DNA of 64,000 nucleotides from Streptomyces sp. NBC_00341 (GCF_041435055.1 NZ_CP108002.1:3720001-3784000); one strand, 5' to 3'. Shown: positions 17,964 to 27,034, numbered from the stretch's first letter. Notes: generated by a model not told the origin, from the letters alone. A program made the numbers and translations.

Positions 17964-18803
17964 ATGCTCACTCTCGTCACCGGAAGCCGCGGCCGCGTCG
18001 GCTCCACGCTCGCCGCGCTCCTGCACGACCGAGGCCATCCCGTCCGCGCCGCCTCCCGCAACCCCGCCGAGCTCACGCCACCGGCCGGTGTCCCGGCCGT
18101 GGCCTGCGACCTCGGCGACCCCGGGACCTTCCCGGCCGCGCTGGACGGCGTCGACTCCGTGTTCCTGTACGCGCAGCCGTCCCACATCGACGACTTCCTG
18201 GCCGCCGCGCGGGCCGCCGGGGTCGGGCACATCGTGCTGCTCTCGTCCAGTTCGGTGCTGGACCCGGACCCCGCCGCCAACCCCGTCGCCGCCTCCCACC
18301 ACGCGGTCGAGGAGGCCCTGACCGCCTCGTCCCTCCGCTCGACGCTCCTGCGCCCCGGCGACTTCGCGAGCAACGCCTACCAGTGGGCGGGCGCCTTCCG
18401 CAGCGGGCGCCCCGTCGACCTGCCCTACCCCCTCAGCCAGACCAGCCCGATCGACGAGACCTCCCTCGCGGAGGCGGCCCTCGCCGTGCTCACCGACATC
18501 CGGCTGCAGGGCGCCTCGTATCACCTGACCGGCCCCGAATCCCTCACCGCGACCGAGCAGGTCGAGCTGCTGGCCGCCGCCTCCGGCAGCGCCACGACCG
18601 TCAACGCCGTGAGCCGGGAGGCCTGGAAGGAGTCCGTCGCGCCCTTCCTGCCCGCGGAGCTCGCCGAGGGGCTGCTCAGCCACTGGGCCGCCACCGACGG
18701 TTCACCGGCCGAGGTCACCCGCGACACGGAGAGGCTCATCGGGCGCCCGGCACGCACGTTCGCCTCCTGGGCCGCCGAGCACGCCGCCGCCTTCCGTCCC
18801 TGA
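17964..18803 (+). CDS. NAD(P)-binding NmrA/atypical short-chain dehydrogenase-like protein
   Basis: 279 residues. N-terminal Rossmann glycine motif is LVTGSRGRVGSTLAALL. The family features of an atypical SDR/NmrA follow: VAGV-type strand to VACDLGDPG, then DSVFLYAQPS and VLLSSSSVLD. No Tyr-x-x-x-Lys catalytic pair is seen, so it may be a redox sensor or a quinone/azo reductase-like enzyme rather than a classic SDR. Start ATG 17964 with GAAGGGA upstream. The double palindrome upstream suggests inducible expression. Confidence 0.8.
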   Translation: MLTLVTGSRGRVGSTLAALLHDRGHPVRAASRNPAELTPPAGVPAVACDLGDPGTFPAALDGVDSVFLYAQPSHIDDFLAAARAAGVGHIVLLSSSSVLDPDPAANPVAASHHAVEEALTASSLRSTLLRPGDFASNAYQWAGAFRSGRPVDLPYPLSQTSPIDETSLAEAALAVLTDIRLQGASYHLTGPESLTATEQVELLAAASGSATTVNAVSREAWKESVAPFLPAELAEGLLSHWAATDGSPAEVTRDTERLIGRPARTFASWAAEHAAAFRP

Positions 18804-18880
18804 GCCCGCGCCACCGCCATTGCCCCCGCACCGCCCGAATTCCCTGGCAGGCGCACCCGGCCCAATGACATCCTGACCAC

Positions 18881-19606
18881 GTGAACGGACCGGAGATCCA
18901 CCTCGAAGTCGCCCCCGAACTCAGGCTCTTCGTAGCGCACCACCGCCGCGGGGCACGGACGGCCGTGACCACCGACGGCTCGTCCACCCTCGGCCATGTC
19001 GTCGAATCGCTCGGGGTCCCGCTCACCGAGGCCGGACAGCTCCTGGTGGACGGCCGCCCCGTCCCGTTCTCGCACATCCCGGTCGCGGGCGAGGTGGTCG
19101 ACGTACACCCCGTAGAGCGCCCGCAGCAGGTGCCGGGTGCGCCCCTGCGCTTCCTGCTCGACGTCCACCTCGGCACCCTCGCGCGGCGGCTGCGGCTGCT
19201 CGGCGTCGACGCCGCCTACGAGTACGAGGACATCGGCGACCCCGCCCTGGCCACCCGCTCGGCGCGGGAACGGCGCGTCCTGCTCTCCCGGGACCGTGGG
19301 CTGCTCCACCGGCGGGAGATCTGGGCGGGGGCGTACGTCTACAGCGACCGGCCGGAGGAGCAGCTGCGGGACGTGCTGGGGCGGTTCGCGCCCGAGCTCG
19401 ACCCGTGGAGCCGGTGCACCGCGTGCAACGGACGGCTGGCGGCGGCCGACAAGGACTCCGTGGGCACCCGGCTGGAGAGCGGCACGCAGCGCTCGTACGA
19501 CGTCTTCGCGCAGTGCACGGAGTGCGAGCGGGTGTACTGGCGCGGCGCCCACCACGCCCGGCTGGAGGCGATCGTCACCGAGGCGGTCCGCGACTTCGGC
19601 GGCTGA
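18881..19606 (+). CDS. Mut7-C RNase domain protein with N-terminal ubiquitin-like fold
   Basis: 241 residues from GTG 18881. Residues 1-85 look like the Mut7-C ubiquitin/ThiS-like domain (TLGHVVESLGVPLTEAG ... VDVHPV). Residues 90-240 are a Mut7-C PIN-like RNase domain: FLLDVHLGTLARRLRLLGVD, then LLSRDRGLL, with a zinc ribbon CTACNGR ... CTECERVYW. It is predicted to act on RNA; the target is unknown. Length and domain order match the family. Confidence 0.85.
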   Translation: MNGPEIHLEVAPELRLFVAHHRRGARTAVTTDGSSTLGHVVESLGVPLTEAGQLLVDGRPVPFSHIPVAGEVVDVHPVERPQQVPGAPLRFLLDVHLGTLARRLRLLGVDAAYEYEDIGDPALATRSARERRVLLSRDRGLLHRREIWAGAYVYSDRPEEQLRDVLGRFAPELDPWSRCTACNGRLAAADKDSVGTRLESGTQRSYDVFAQCTECERVYWRGAHHARLEAIVTEAVRDFGG

Positions 19607-19635
19607 GCCCGGCACAGCGCCCCCCGGCCCCGGGC

Positions 19636-20130
19636 TCACCGCTCCCCGCCGCCGTCCTCCCGCAACCCCGCGACCTGCGCCGCGCTCAGCTCCACCGTCC
19701 GCCGCATATGGGCGATGAGCAGCGCGACCTCGTCGTCGCCGTAACTCTCGAACAGGGCCGCCCAGCCGCCGTTCAGCTGCTCCCAGACCGCCCCGAACTC
19801 CGCCATCCGGTCCGGCACCGTCGCGACGAGGACCCGCCGCCGGTCCACCGTGTCCCGTGCGCGGGTGACGTAGCCGGCCCGCTCCAGCCGGTCGACCAGC
19901 CGGGTCGCGGAGCCCGTGGTGAGCCCGGTCAGCTCCGCGATCCGCCCCGTGGTGACGGGAGCCGCCTCCAGGCTGAGCAGGTTGAGGCACTGGAGGTCGG
20001 TCGGATGGAGCCGCAGCCGGTCCGCGACGGCCTGGTTGAACAGGGCGTACGCGGCCATGTAGCGGCGCGACACGACGGACAGCTCAGCGAGCAGCGCGGC
20101 ACGGCGGGGCGGGACGGACTTCTGCGGCAT
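19636..20130 (-). CDS. MarR-family transcriptional regulator
   Basis: 164 residues. The winged helix runs from LRLHPTDLQCLNLLSLE through TTGRIAELTGLTTGSATRLVDRLERAGYV to the wing ARDTVDRRRVLVATVP. Start ATG 20130; longer starts would run into the adjacent secreted-protein gene. A 15-bp palindrome lies 17 bases upstream and is a natural autoregulatory site. It is convergent with the Mut7-C gene. Confidence 0.88.
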   Translation of the reverse strand: MPQKSVPPRRAALLAELSVVSRRYMAAYALFNQAVADRLRLHPTDLQCLNLLSLEAAPVTTGRIAELTGLTTGSATRLVDRLERAGYVTRARDTVDRRRVLVATVPDRMAEFGAVWEQLNGGWAALFESYGDDEVALLIAHMRRTVELSAAQVAGLREDGGGER

Positions 20131-20146
20131 GCAGAGAGTGTACGAA

Positions 20147-20161
20147 GCAGAGATCATCTGC
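20147..20161. promoter_or_regulatory. Palindrome upstream of the MarR gene
   Basis: GCAGAGATCATCTGC is a perfect 5-5-5 inverted repeat just upstream of the start at 20130; a likely MarR operator. Confidence 0.5.
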
Positions 20162-20186
20162 CCGCCCGCTCGGGGCGACCGACCTC

Positions 20187-20696
20187 TCAGAAGACGTACT
20201 CGTCGCCGGTGGCCGGGGCCAGCACCTCGTGCTCGCTGTTCTTCGCGTTCCGGTCCGTCGCCCCGCCGTTCCACACGGTGTCGATCCGGACGACCACCTC
20301 CGCCGGCCGCCCCTGGAGCTGGAGTTCGAGGGCGAGCTGCCGCTGCCGCGAGCCGTCCGCGGGCAGCGGCCCCGTGCGGCACAGCACGGTCTGCGCGTCG
20401 GCCTGGAGGCACTGCGCGGGCAGCACCTGGCGGCCGGAGAGCGGCACGGACACCCGCAGCCGGACGGTGGTGCCCGTGAGGTCGGAGGGCCCGCTGTTCT
20501 GGCTGGTCAGCCAGACGCCGAGCCCGGTGCCCCACAGCGAGACGTGCCCGTGGTGCGACACATCCGCCTCGGGCGCGACGCTCGGCGCAACCGTCGGCGG
20601 GACGGCCGCGGCCGCCCCGACCGCACCCAGCGCCAGAGTCGATGCCATGGCCGCCGCAGCGGACACCCTCAGCAGGGCCTTGCACGTCACTACCAT
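20187..20696 (-). CDS. Putative secreted protein, uncharacterised
   Basis: 169 residues from ATG 20696 (AGGA 4 bases upstream). A signal peptide of about 33 residues (VSAAAAMASTLALGAVGAAAA) is followed by a beta-rich domain with VSLWGTGLGVWLTSQN, LTGTTVRLRVSVPLSG and a Cys pair (AQCLQ, VLCRTG). This resembles an exported beta-sandwich domain. No enzyme motif was found. It is divergent from the YnfA gene. Confidence 0.6.
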   Translation of the reverse strand: MVVTCKALLRVSAAAAMASTLALGAVGAAAAVPPTVAPSVAPEADVSHHGHVSLWGTGLGVWLTSQNSGPSDLTGTTVRLRVSVPLSGRQVLPAQCLQADAQTVLCRTGPLPADGSRQRQLALELQLQGRPAEVVVRIDTVWNGGATDRNAKNSEHEVLAPATGDEYVF

Positions 20697-20809
20697 GTCC
20701 TGAAGATACAGATCTGCACGAAATATCCATATATTCCGACCGGTTCGGCGCGTCTCCGTGCCCCGCCCCCTCCCGCACTCCGCCGCCCCGCTCATGACAC
20801 GCTGATCAC
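20697..20809. promoter_or_regulatory. AT-rich divergent promoter region
   Basis: Between the secreted-protein gene and ynfA. It contains GAAATATCCATATATTCC (20720-20737), an imperfect inverted repeat (6 of 7 pairs), and CAGATCTG just before it. It is markedly less GC-rich than the flanks, as expected for promoters. Confidence 0.4.
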
Positions 20810-21145
20810 ATGTCCGTGGTCCGCTCCATCGCCCTGTTCGTCGTCGCCGCGCTCTTCGAGATCGGCGGCGCCTGGCTGGTCTGGCAGGGCGTCCGGGAGC
20901 ACCGCGGCTGGGCCTGGATCGGTGCGGGGATCGTCGCGCTGGCCACGTACGGCTTCGTCGCCACGCTCCAGCCGGACGGCGAGTTCGGGCGCGTGCTCGC
21001 GGCGTACGGCGGGGTCTTCGTCGCGGGCTCGATCGTCTGGGGCATGGTCGCGGACGGCTACCGGCCCGACCGCTGGGACGTCACCGGCGCACTGGTCTGC
21101 CTGGCCGGCATGGCCGTGATCATGTACGCCCCCCGCAACCACTGA
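20810..21145 (+). CDS. YnfA-family (UPF0060) membrane protein
   Basis: 111-residue protein with four hydrophobic segments: [20 protein letters not shown], the family signature continuing with [12 protein letters not shown], then [15 protein letters not shown] and two more. YnfA proteins are small multidrug-resistance-like membrane proteins of uncertain substrate. Start ATG 20810. Length and topology match the family well. Confidence 0.9.
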   Translation: MSVVRSIALFVVAALFEIGGAWLVWQGVREHRGWAWIGAGIVALATYGFVATLQPDGEFGRVLAAYGGVFVAGSIVWGMVADGYRPDRWDVTGALVCLAGMAVIMYAPRNH

Positions 21146-21199
21146 CGGCGCCCCTGCCTATCCTGGCCCCGTACCGATCAGCTGTCCGAGGAGCCCGCC

Positions 21200-21958
21200 A
21201 TGGCCGCATCCCCCATCGCCGTCATCACCGGAGCGAGCAGCGGCATCGGTGCCGCGACCGCCCGGCAGCTGGCGGCCGCCGGTTACCGCGTCGTGGTGAC
21301 CGCCCGCCGCAAGGAGCGCATCGAGGCGCTCGCCGCCGAGATCACCGAGGCGGGCCACGAGGCCACGGCCTACGCCCTGGACGTCACGGACCGGGCCGCG
21401 GTCGACGAGTTCGCCACCGCGTTCCGCTCCCTCGCCGTCCTGGTGAACAACGCGGGCGGTGCGCTCGGGGCCGACCCCGTCGCCACCGGCGACCCGGCCG
21501 ACTGGCGCCAGATGTACGAGACCAACGTCATCGGCACCCTCAACGTGACCCAGGCCCTGCTCCCCGCGCTCACCGCGAGCGGCGACGGCACGGTGGTCAT
21601 CCTCTCCTCGACCGCGGGCCTGTCCGCCTACGAGGGCGGCGGCGGCTACGTGGCCGCCAAGCACGGCGAACACGTCCTGGCCGAGACCCTCCGGCTGGAG
21701 ATCGTCGGCACCCCGGTCCGCGTCATCGAGGTCGCCCCCGGCATGGTCAAGACCGAGGAGTTCGCGACCACCCGCTTCCGCGGCGACACCGAGAAGGCCG
21801 CCAAGGTCTACGCGGGCGTCGACGCCCCCCTCAGCGCGGACGACGTGGCCGACACCATCACCTGGGCGGTCACCCGCCCCAGCCACGTCAACATCGACCT
21901 CCTGGTCGTCCGCCCCCGCGCCCAGGCCTCCAACTCCAAGGTGCACCGCACGAGCTGA
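21200..21958 (+). CDS. Classical short-chain dehydrogenase/reductase (YdfG-like)
   Basis: 252 residues. Cofactor motif TGASSGIG at residues 10-17, NNAGG after strand 4, catalytic Ser in LSSTAG, and Tyr-x-x-x-Lys in GGYVAAKHG. The Arg-rich turn TARRKER favours NADP. The closest functional type is serine/3-hydroxy-acid dehydrogenase-like (YdfG); the substrate is not defined. Start ATG 21200 after GAGGAGCCCGCC. It ends at a terminator shared with rtcB. Confidence 0.88.
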   Translation: MAASPIAVITGASSGIGAATARQLAAAGYRVVVTARRKERIEALAAEITEAGHEATAYALDVTDRAAVDEFATAFRSLAVLVNNAGGALGADPVATGDPADWRQMYETNVIGTLNVTQALLPALTASGDGTVVILSSTAGLSAYEGGGGYVAAKHGEHVLAETLRLEIVGTPVRVIEVAPGMVKTEEFATTRFRGDTEKAAKVYAGVDAPLSADDVADTITWAVTRPSHVNIDLLVVRPRAQASNSKVHRTS

Positions 21959-21971
21959 CCCCGCGCCCCCC

Positions 21972-22003
21972 GACGCGGGGTCTCCCGGCAGGGGCCCCGC
22001 GTC
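21972..22003. terminator. Hairpin between convergent SDR and rtcB
   Basis: GACGCGGGG (21972-21980) pairs perfectly with CCCCGCGTC (21995-22003), 14-nt loop, 13 bases after the SDR stop and overlapping the rtcB stop. Confidence 0.6.
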
Positions 22004-23195
22004 AGCCCTTCACGCAGATGACCTGCTTCAGCTTCGCGACGACCTCCACCAGGTCCCGCTGCTGCTCGATGACCTTCTCGATCGGCTTGTACGCACCGGG
22101 GATCTCGTCCACGACACCGGAGTCCTTGCGGCACTCCACGCCCCGCGTCTGCTCCTCCAGGTCCTTCGTGGAGAACCGCCGCCTGGCCGCGTTCCGGCTC
22201 ATCTTCCGGCCCGCGCCGTGCGAGGCCGAGTTGAAGGACTTCTCGTTGCCGAGGCCCTTCACGATGTACGAGCCGGTGCCCATGGAGCCCGGAATGATCC
22301 CGAAGTCACCGGAGCCGGCCCGAATGGCTCCCTTGCGGGTGACCAGCAGGTCCATGCCGTCGTACCGCTCCTCCGCCACGTAGTTGTGGTGACAGGAGAT
22401 GACCGGCTCGAAGGTCACCTTGGCCTTCTTGAACTCCTTGCGGACCACGTCCTGGAAGAGCGCCATCATGATCGCGCGGTTGTGCTTCGCGTACTCCTGC
22501 GCCCAGAACAGGTCGTTGCGGTAGGCCTCCATCGGCGGAGTGTCCGCGATGAAGACCGCGAGGTCGCGATCGATCAGATCCTGGTTGTGCGGCAGCTTCT
22601 GCGCCTCGCCGATGTGGAAGGCGGCCAGTTCGTTGCCGATGTTCCGGGAGCCGGAGTGCAGCATCAGCCAGACCGAATCCGACTCATCAAGACAGAATTC
22701 GACGAAGTGATTCCCGGCTCCGAGCGTTCCCATCTGCTTTGTGGCACGTTCCTGACGGAATTTGACCGCCTCGGCCACTCCGTCGAACCGCCCCCAGAAG
22801 TCCTCCCAGTCGGTCGACGGGAGCCCGCGCAGCCGGTCCGGGTCCACCGGGTCGTCGTGCATCCCCCGGCCCACCGGAATGGCCTGCTCGATCTTCGACC
22901 GGAGCCCGGTCAGGTCCCCGGGCAGGTCGTTGGCGGTCAGCGAGGTCCTGACCGCGGACATCCCGCAGCCGATGTCCACGCCCACCGCCGCCGGGCAGAC
23001 CGCACCGTGCATCGCGATGACCGAGCCGACCGTGGCGCCCTTGCCGAAGTGGACGTCCGGCATGACGGCCAGGCCCTTGATCCACGGCAGGGTGGCGACG
23101 TTGCGCAGCTGCTGCATCGCGACGTCCTCGACCTTGGCGGGGTCGGTCCACATGCGGATGGGCACCTTCGCACCCGGCACCTCTACGTACGACAT
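22002..23195 (-). CDS. rtcB: RtcB family RNA-splicing ligase
   Basis: 397-residue GTP-dependent RNA ligase joining 2',3'-cyclic phosphate and 5'-OH ends. Manganese and GTP motifs are present: VGVDIGCGMSAVRT (Asp, Cys), GTLGAGNHFVEF, CHHNYVAEE, and SASHGAGRKMSR with the guanylated His. Start ATG 23195 gives a typical MSYVEVPGA N-terminus; upstream in-frame codons are rejected. It is divergent from the DUF3558 lipoprotein gene. Confidence 0.93.
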   Translation of the reverse strand: MSYVEVPGAKVPIRMWTDPAKVEDVAMQQLRNVATLPWIKGLAVMPDVHFGKGATVGSVIAMHGAVCPAAVGVDIGCGMSAVRTSLTANDLPGDLTGLRSKIEQAIPVGRGMHDDPVDPDRLRGLPSTDWEDFWGRFDGVAEAVKFRQERATKQMGTLGAGNHFVEFCLDESDSVWLMLHSGSRNIGNELAAFHIGEAQKLPHNQDLIDRDLAVFIADTPPMEAYRNDLFWAQEYAKHNRAIMMALFQDVVRKEFKKAKVTFEPVISCHHNYVAEERYDGMDLLVTRKGAIRAGSGDFGIIPGSMGTGSYIVKGLGNEKSFNSASHGAGRKMSRNAARRRFSTKDLEEQTRGVECRKDSGVVDEIPGAYKPIEKVIEQQRDLVEVVAKLKQVICVKG

Positions 23196-23356
23196 AGTTC
23201 CTCGATTCCCCCGAAAAGCCTGAAAGCGCAAAACCGGTACCAAGGTCGGCAAAAGTATCGGCCGACCGGCAACCACGGCGGCGCGTGCGATACACATTGT
23301 GTCCACCGGCCGCCGACGAGCGGCAACCGTTTTTCGCACGAAGGGAGCCCAGGAAC

Positions 23357-24247
23357 GTGCGACGAATGGCGTACGCGCCCGGCGCCGTGCTCATTGCAGC
23401 GCTCGCGGTCGGCTGCAGCAGCGGCACCGGAACCGGCGATTCCGCCACCGACAGCAAACCCGGTGCCGTGGCTTCCTCCACCGCGCCCCCGGGCAAGTAC
23501 CGCACGCTTCCCGAGGCCTGCCGCTCGGTCTCGCCCGCCACCCTGAAGGACCTGCTGCCCGGCTCCGCCGAGCTGCCGGAGGCCCAGCAGGAGAAGGTGT
23601 TCGACGGTTCGCCCGCCGTCACGTACGACACCGACCGCCGGGTCGGCTGCCGCTGGAAGGCCGAGGCGCCCGACGGTGCCCGCAGCCTCTTCGTCGACTT
23701 CGAGCGGGTCGTCTCGTACGACCCGTCCGTGAGCGACGACGACCGCGCCGGCGAGGTGTACGCGAAGAAGGAGGCCGCCGCCGACCTGCCCTCCGCGCTG
23801 CCCGGCAGCAGCACGGACAGCGGCACGCCGGACGCCTCCGACTCCCCGTCCGCGACCGCGAGCGGAAAGCCGGGCAAGGACGGCGGCAAGGGCGGCGGCA
23901 AGGCCGCGGGCAAGAGCTCGGACTCCGACACGGGCGGGAAGACCGGCTCGGACACCGGAGACACCGCGGACACGGGCGACTCCGGGGACGGCGGCGCCAC
24001 CGAGAACCTCCAGCCCCGGGTCCTCGATTCGCTCGGCGACAGCGCATTTCTGGACGATCTGCTCACCCGGGCAGGTTCTACCGCACAGCACCGCACCGTG
24101 AGCGTGGTATTCCGCACATCGAATGTCATCGTGACCATCCAGTACACCGCGCAGCCGGCCCTCTCCACGGAGATCCCCGACAGCAAGGAACTGCAGGAGA
24201 AGGCCCAGGCACTGGGCCGGAAGCTGGTCGACAGCTTCAGCGAGTGA
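23357..24247 (+). CDS. DUF3558-like lipoprotein with low-complexity insert
   Basis: 296 residues from GTG 23357 (AAGGGAG 9 bases upstream). Lipobox AVGC after a short hydrophobic stretch. The N-terminal half has the DUF3558-type pattern LPEACRSVSPATLKDLLPGS and a second Cys in VGCRWKAE. Residues about 155-215 are a Gly/Lys/Asp/Ser/Thr low-complexity insert. The end is FLDDLLTRAGST ... VSVVFRTSNVIVTIQYT. It is a surface lipoprotein of unknown role, and the first of a pair with the next gene. Confidence 0.75.
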   Translation: MRRMAYAPGAVLIAALAVGCSSGTGTGDSATDSKPGAVASSTAPPGKYRTLPEACRSVSPATLKDLLPGSAELPEAQQEKVFDGSPAVTYDTDRRVGCRWKAEAPDGARSLFVDFERVVSYDPSVSDDDRAGEVYAKKEAAADLPSALPGSSTDSGTPDASDSPSATASGKPGKDGGKGGGKAAGKSSDSDTGGKTGSDTGDTADTGDSGDGGATENLQPRVLDSLGDSAFLDDLLTRAGSTAQHRTVSVVFRTSNVIVTIQYTAQPALSTEIPDSKELQEKAQALGRKLVDSFSE

Positions 24248-24271
24248 CCCCGCATCCGGCCGGTCCGGCCC

Positions 24272-24294
24272 GGCCCGCGGCAGGTCCGCGGGCC
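24272..24294 (+). terminator. Hairpin between the two DUF3558-like genes
   Basis: GGCCCGCGG (24272-24280) pairs with CCGCGGGCC (24286-24294), 5-nt loop, 25 bases past the first lipoprotein stop. Confidence 0.5.
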
Positions 24295-24418
24295 GTCCGG
24301 CCGAGGCGGCATCCGGCCGCCGTCCGTCGTACCGTGGCCCTCCGGAACCACCGTCCGCGCCCCCTTGTCCACCGACCGTCCGGCCGTCCGAACGCCGCGC
24401 CACCCGAGTGAAGGAACC

Positions 24419-25249
24419 ATGCACCGATCAGCCCCGCGACTCACCCGCATACTCGCCTGCGCCGCCGTTCCGGTGATGCTCGTCGTCGCCGGCTGCTCGT
24501 CGGACTCCGACAGCGGGAAGGACAAGGCCTCCGCCTCGTCCGCCTCGCCGGACGCCACGAAGACGGAACCCGAGGTGGCGGCCGCGAAGTTCGCCGCGCT
24601 GCCCGACCCGTGCAAGTCGATCACCGCGAAGACGGTCAAGTCCCTGGTCCCCGCGGCCAAGGACAAGACGGGCACGCAGGGCAAGTCCAGCGACACCGCC
24701 GTCCGCGGCAGTTGCTCCTGGAACGGCCTGGACGACAACGGCGTCAAGGGCTCCCAGTACCGCTGGCTCGACACCGGCTTCACCCGCTTCGCCTCCGACC
24801 AGGCCCTGGGCAGCGGCGCGGACCGGGCCGGGGACGACCTGACGAAGCAGATCGCCAAGGTCAAGGCGACCGAGGGCGCCAAGAAGCTCGTCACGACTCC
24901 CGTCAGCGGGATCGGCGAGCAGGCCACTCTGATCACCTACGACCTCGAAAAGACGAGCGAGGACTTCCGCTACGCGACGGTCCTCGCCCGTACCGGGAAC
25001 GTCGTCGTGACCCTCACCTACAACGGCGCGGGTTACGCGGGGTCGAAGACCCCCTCGGCCGAGAAGATCACCGCGGGCGCCAAGATGGGCGCGCGCGACG
25101 CGGTCGCCTCGGTCGCCGGCGCCAACGAGAGCCCGAAGACGAGCACGTCGCCCGACGCCCCCAAGTCGTCCGGCAAGCCCTCGGGCAAGACATCGGGCAA
25201 GACGACGGACAAGGCATCGGACAAGGCGTCGGACAAGGCTGCCGAGTAG
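24419..25249 (+). CDS. DUF3558-like lipoprotein with Lys/Ser-rich repeat tail
   Basis: 276 residues from ATG 24419 with AAGGA upstream. Lipobox VAGC near residue 24. The DUF3558 domain has LPDPCKSITAKTVKSLVPAA, a second Cys in RGSCSWNG and VVVTLTYNGAGYAG. The last 30 residues are tandem SGK and DKAS units (SGKPSGKTSGKTTDKAS), and the DNA there is correspondingly repetitive (about 25165-25245). It probably sits on the outer membrane face with the basic tail contacting wall polymers. Paralogue of the preceding gene. Confidence 0.8.
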   Translation: MHRSAPRLTRILACAAVPVMLVVAGCSSDSDSGKDKASASSASPDATKTEPEVAAAKFAALPDPCKSITAKTVKSLVPAAKDKTGTQGKSSDTAVRGSCSWNGLDDNGVKGSQYRWLDTGFTRFASDQALGSGADRAGDDLTKQIAKVKATEGAKKLVTTPVSGIGEQATLITYDLEKTSEDFRYATVLARTGNVVVTLTYNGAGYAGSKTPSAEKITAGAKMGARDAVASVAGANESPKTSTSPDAPKSSGKPSGKTSGKTTDKASDKASDKAAE

Positions 25250-25312
25250 CGTCCTTCCCGGCGGCCTCTCAGGCGCCCGGGAGCCCCAACTCCCCAGCCC
25301 AGAAGCGGATTT

Positions 25313-25348
25313 GCGAAGCCCGGCCCTCCTCGGAGAACCGGGCTTCGC
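25313..25348 (+). terminator. Terminator after the second DUF3558-like gene
   Basis: Perfect 11-bp stem GCGAAGCCCGG (25313-25323) / CCGGGCTTCGC (25338-25348), 14-nt loop. Confidence 0.65.
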
Positions 25349-25459
25349 CCCTCCCCGCGCAACGCGGCTCACCCGCATGTGCCAGGCTGTGCCCGCCAGA
25401 ACTCACATCGTCCCTCCGGACCGGGCGTCGGAGACGAAGAAGCGGGAAGGGGATCGCGG

Positions 25460-26938
25460 GTGGCCGCGATGCAGCTCACACGCACGCACCGCATACTCAT
25501 CGGCCTCGTGGTGGCCGGCGCGGTGCTCATCGCGGCGATCGGCTTCGCGGGCTCGTACGCCGCGGTACGCGAACTCGCCCTGGAGAAGGGCTTCGGGAAC
25601 TTCTCGCTGGTCTTCCCGATCGGCATCGACGCGGGCATCTGCGTCCTGCTCTCGCTGGACCTGCTGCTGACCTGGCTGCGCATCCCGTTCCCGCTGCTGC
25701 GCCAGACGGCCTGGATGCTGACCGCCGCGACGATCGCGTTCAACGGCGCGGCGGCGTGGCCGGACCCGCTGGGCGTCGGCATGCACGCCGTGATCCCGGT
25801 GCTGTTCGTGGTATCCGTCGAGGCCGCCCGGCACGCCGTGGGCCGGATCGCCGACATCACGGCCGACAAGCACATGGAGGGGGTCCGCCTCACCCGGTGG
25901 CTGCTCTCCCCCGTGCCGACGTTTCGGCTGTGGCGGCGGATGAAGCTGTGGGAGCTGCGCTCCTACGAGCAGGTCATCAAGCTCGAACAGGACCGGCTGA
26001 TCTACCAGGCCCGTCTCCAGGCCCGGTTCGGCCGCGGCTGGCGCCGCAAGGCCCCCGTCGAGTCCCTGATGCCGCTGCGCCTCGCGAAGTACGGCGTCCC
26101 GCTGGCCGAGACCGGACCGGCCGGGCTCGCCGCCGCGGGCATCGAGCCGGTGCTGCTGCCGCCGGCCCCCGCCGCCGGTGCTTTCGCCGCCGTCGACGCG
26201 GCCCGGTCCCAGCAGCAGCCCGAACTCGTCGGCGCCCCGGACCAGGAGCAGTACGCCGGGCCGCAGCACCAGCACCAGGACCAGGACCACCAGCAGCCTC
26301 AGCCCCGGAGCGCCTTCCAGTCCGGGCCGCAGGCTCAGGCTCAACCCCAGTCGCAGCCCCCGTCGCAGAGCGCCTTCCAGCCGCACTCCCCGGTCCTGGC
26401 CCCCGCTCCCGACTCGCACGAGAGCCCGTGGTTCGCGGCGCAGTCGCCGGACGGCGCGTACGAGGGTTCGTACAACCCGACGTACCTCGACGCCCAGGAG
26501 CCCGGCCCGGTCATGATCCCGACGGGCCCCGGCCGCACCCGCCCGCTGGGCAACGTCGGCACGATCGGCGGCGTGCCCGGCCCGCGCGCCGAGCAGCAGC
26601 CGGAGCCGCAGCCGGTCCACGAGGCGGCCGAGGCGGCCGTTGCGCCTGCGGCCGACGCGGAGCAGGGCCCGGAGGAGCAGAAGCCCGTCGCGGAGGCGGC
26701 CGAGGAATGGGCCGAGGAGTGGGCGCAGGAGGACGCGGAGTTCAGCGAGATCGCCTACGAGGTCTTCGCCGCCTTCGTGACGCAGCACAGCACGTACCCC
26801 AGCATCGAGGTCCTCGACATACACCTGTCGGACGGCCACAACGTGCGGCACCCGCGCAGCGCGGCGCTGCTCCGCCAGCTGATCCAGGGCTTCAAGAACC
26901 GCTACCACGCGGAGCTGGAGGCCGACCACATCGCGTGA
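25460..26938 (+). CDS. DUF2637 (SpdB-like) membrane protein with long Gln-rich cytoplasmic tail
   Basis: 492 residues from GTG 25460 (GGAAGGGG upstream; an ATG at 25469 is the alternative). The first 130 residues hold four hydrophobic segments of the DUF2637 type (RILIGLVVAGAVLIAAIGFAG; FPIGIDAGICVLLSLDLLL). After a basic stretch (RLWRRMKLWELR) comes a low-complexity Gln/Pro/His/Ala linker of about 200 residues, then an acidic segment and a C-terminal domain with a winged-helix-like look (VFAAFVTQHSTYPSIEVLDIHLSDG). DUF2637 proteins occur in streptomycete chromosomes and as SpdB transfer proteins of plasmids; here there are no other plasmid genes, so a chromosomal role is likelier. Confidence 0.8.
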   Translation: MAAMQLTRTHRILIGLVVAGAVLIAAIGFAGSYAAVRELALEKGFGNFSLVFPIGIDAGICVLLSLDLLLTWLRIPFPLLRQTAWMLTAATIAFNGAAAWPDPLGVGMHAVIPVLFVVSVEAARHAVGRIADITADKHMEGVRLTRWLLSPVPTFRLWRRMKLWELRSYEQVIKLEQDRLIYQARLQARFGRGWRRKAPVESLMPLRLAKYGVPLAETGPAGLAAAGIEPVLLPPAPAAGAFAAVDAARSQQQPELVGAPDQEQYAGPQHQHQDQDHQQPQPRSAFQSGPQAQAQPQSQPPSQSAFQPHSPVLAPAPDSHESPWFAAQSPDGAYEGSYNPTYLDAQEPGPVMIPTGPGRTRPLGNVGTIGGVPGPRAEQQPEPQPVHEAAEAAVAPAADAEQGPEEQKPVAEAAEEWAEEWAQEDAEFSEIAYEVFAAFVTQHSTYPSIEVLDIHLSDGHNVRHPRSAALLRQLIQGFKNRYHAELEADHIA

Positions 26939-26972
26939 GCCGCTGAGCCGCTGAGGGGCTCCCCCGCAACAA

Positions 26973-27034
26973 CGCGCACAGCGCTGAGGGCCGTCACCCG
27001 CATCACCGGGTGGCGGCCCTCAGCGCTGTGCGCG
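26973..27034 (+). terminator. Very strong terminator at the left edge of the biosynthetic cluster
   Basis: 28-bp stem with one G-T wobble: 26973-27000 (CGCGCACAGCGCTGAGGG...) pairs with 27007-27034, loop CATCAC. It follows the DUF2637 gene by 34 bases. Confidence 0.85.

Noticed and set aside
25460..26938. Integrated plasmid (SpdB-like DUF2637 protein)
   Set aside because: No replication, tra, integrase or attachment site nearby; chromosomal DUF2637 proteins are common in streptomycetes.
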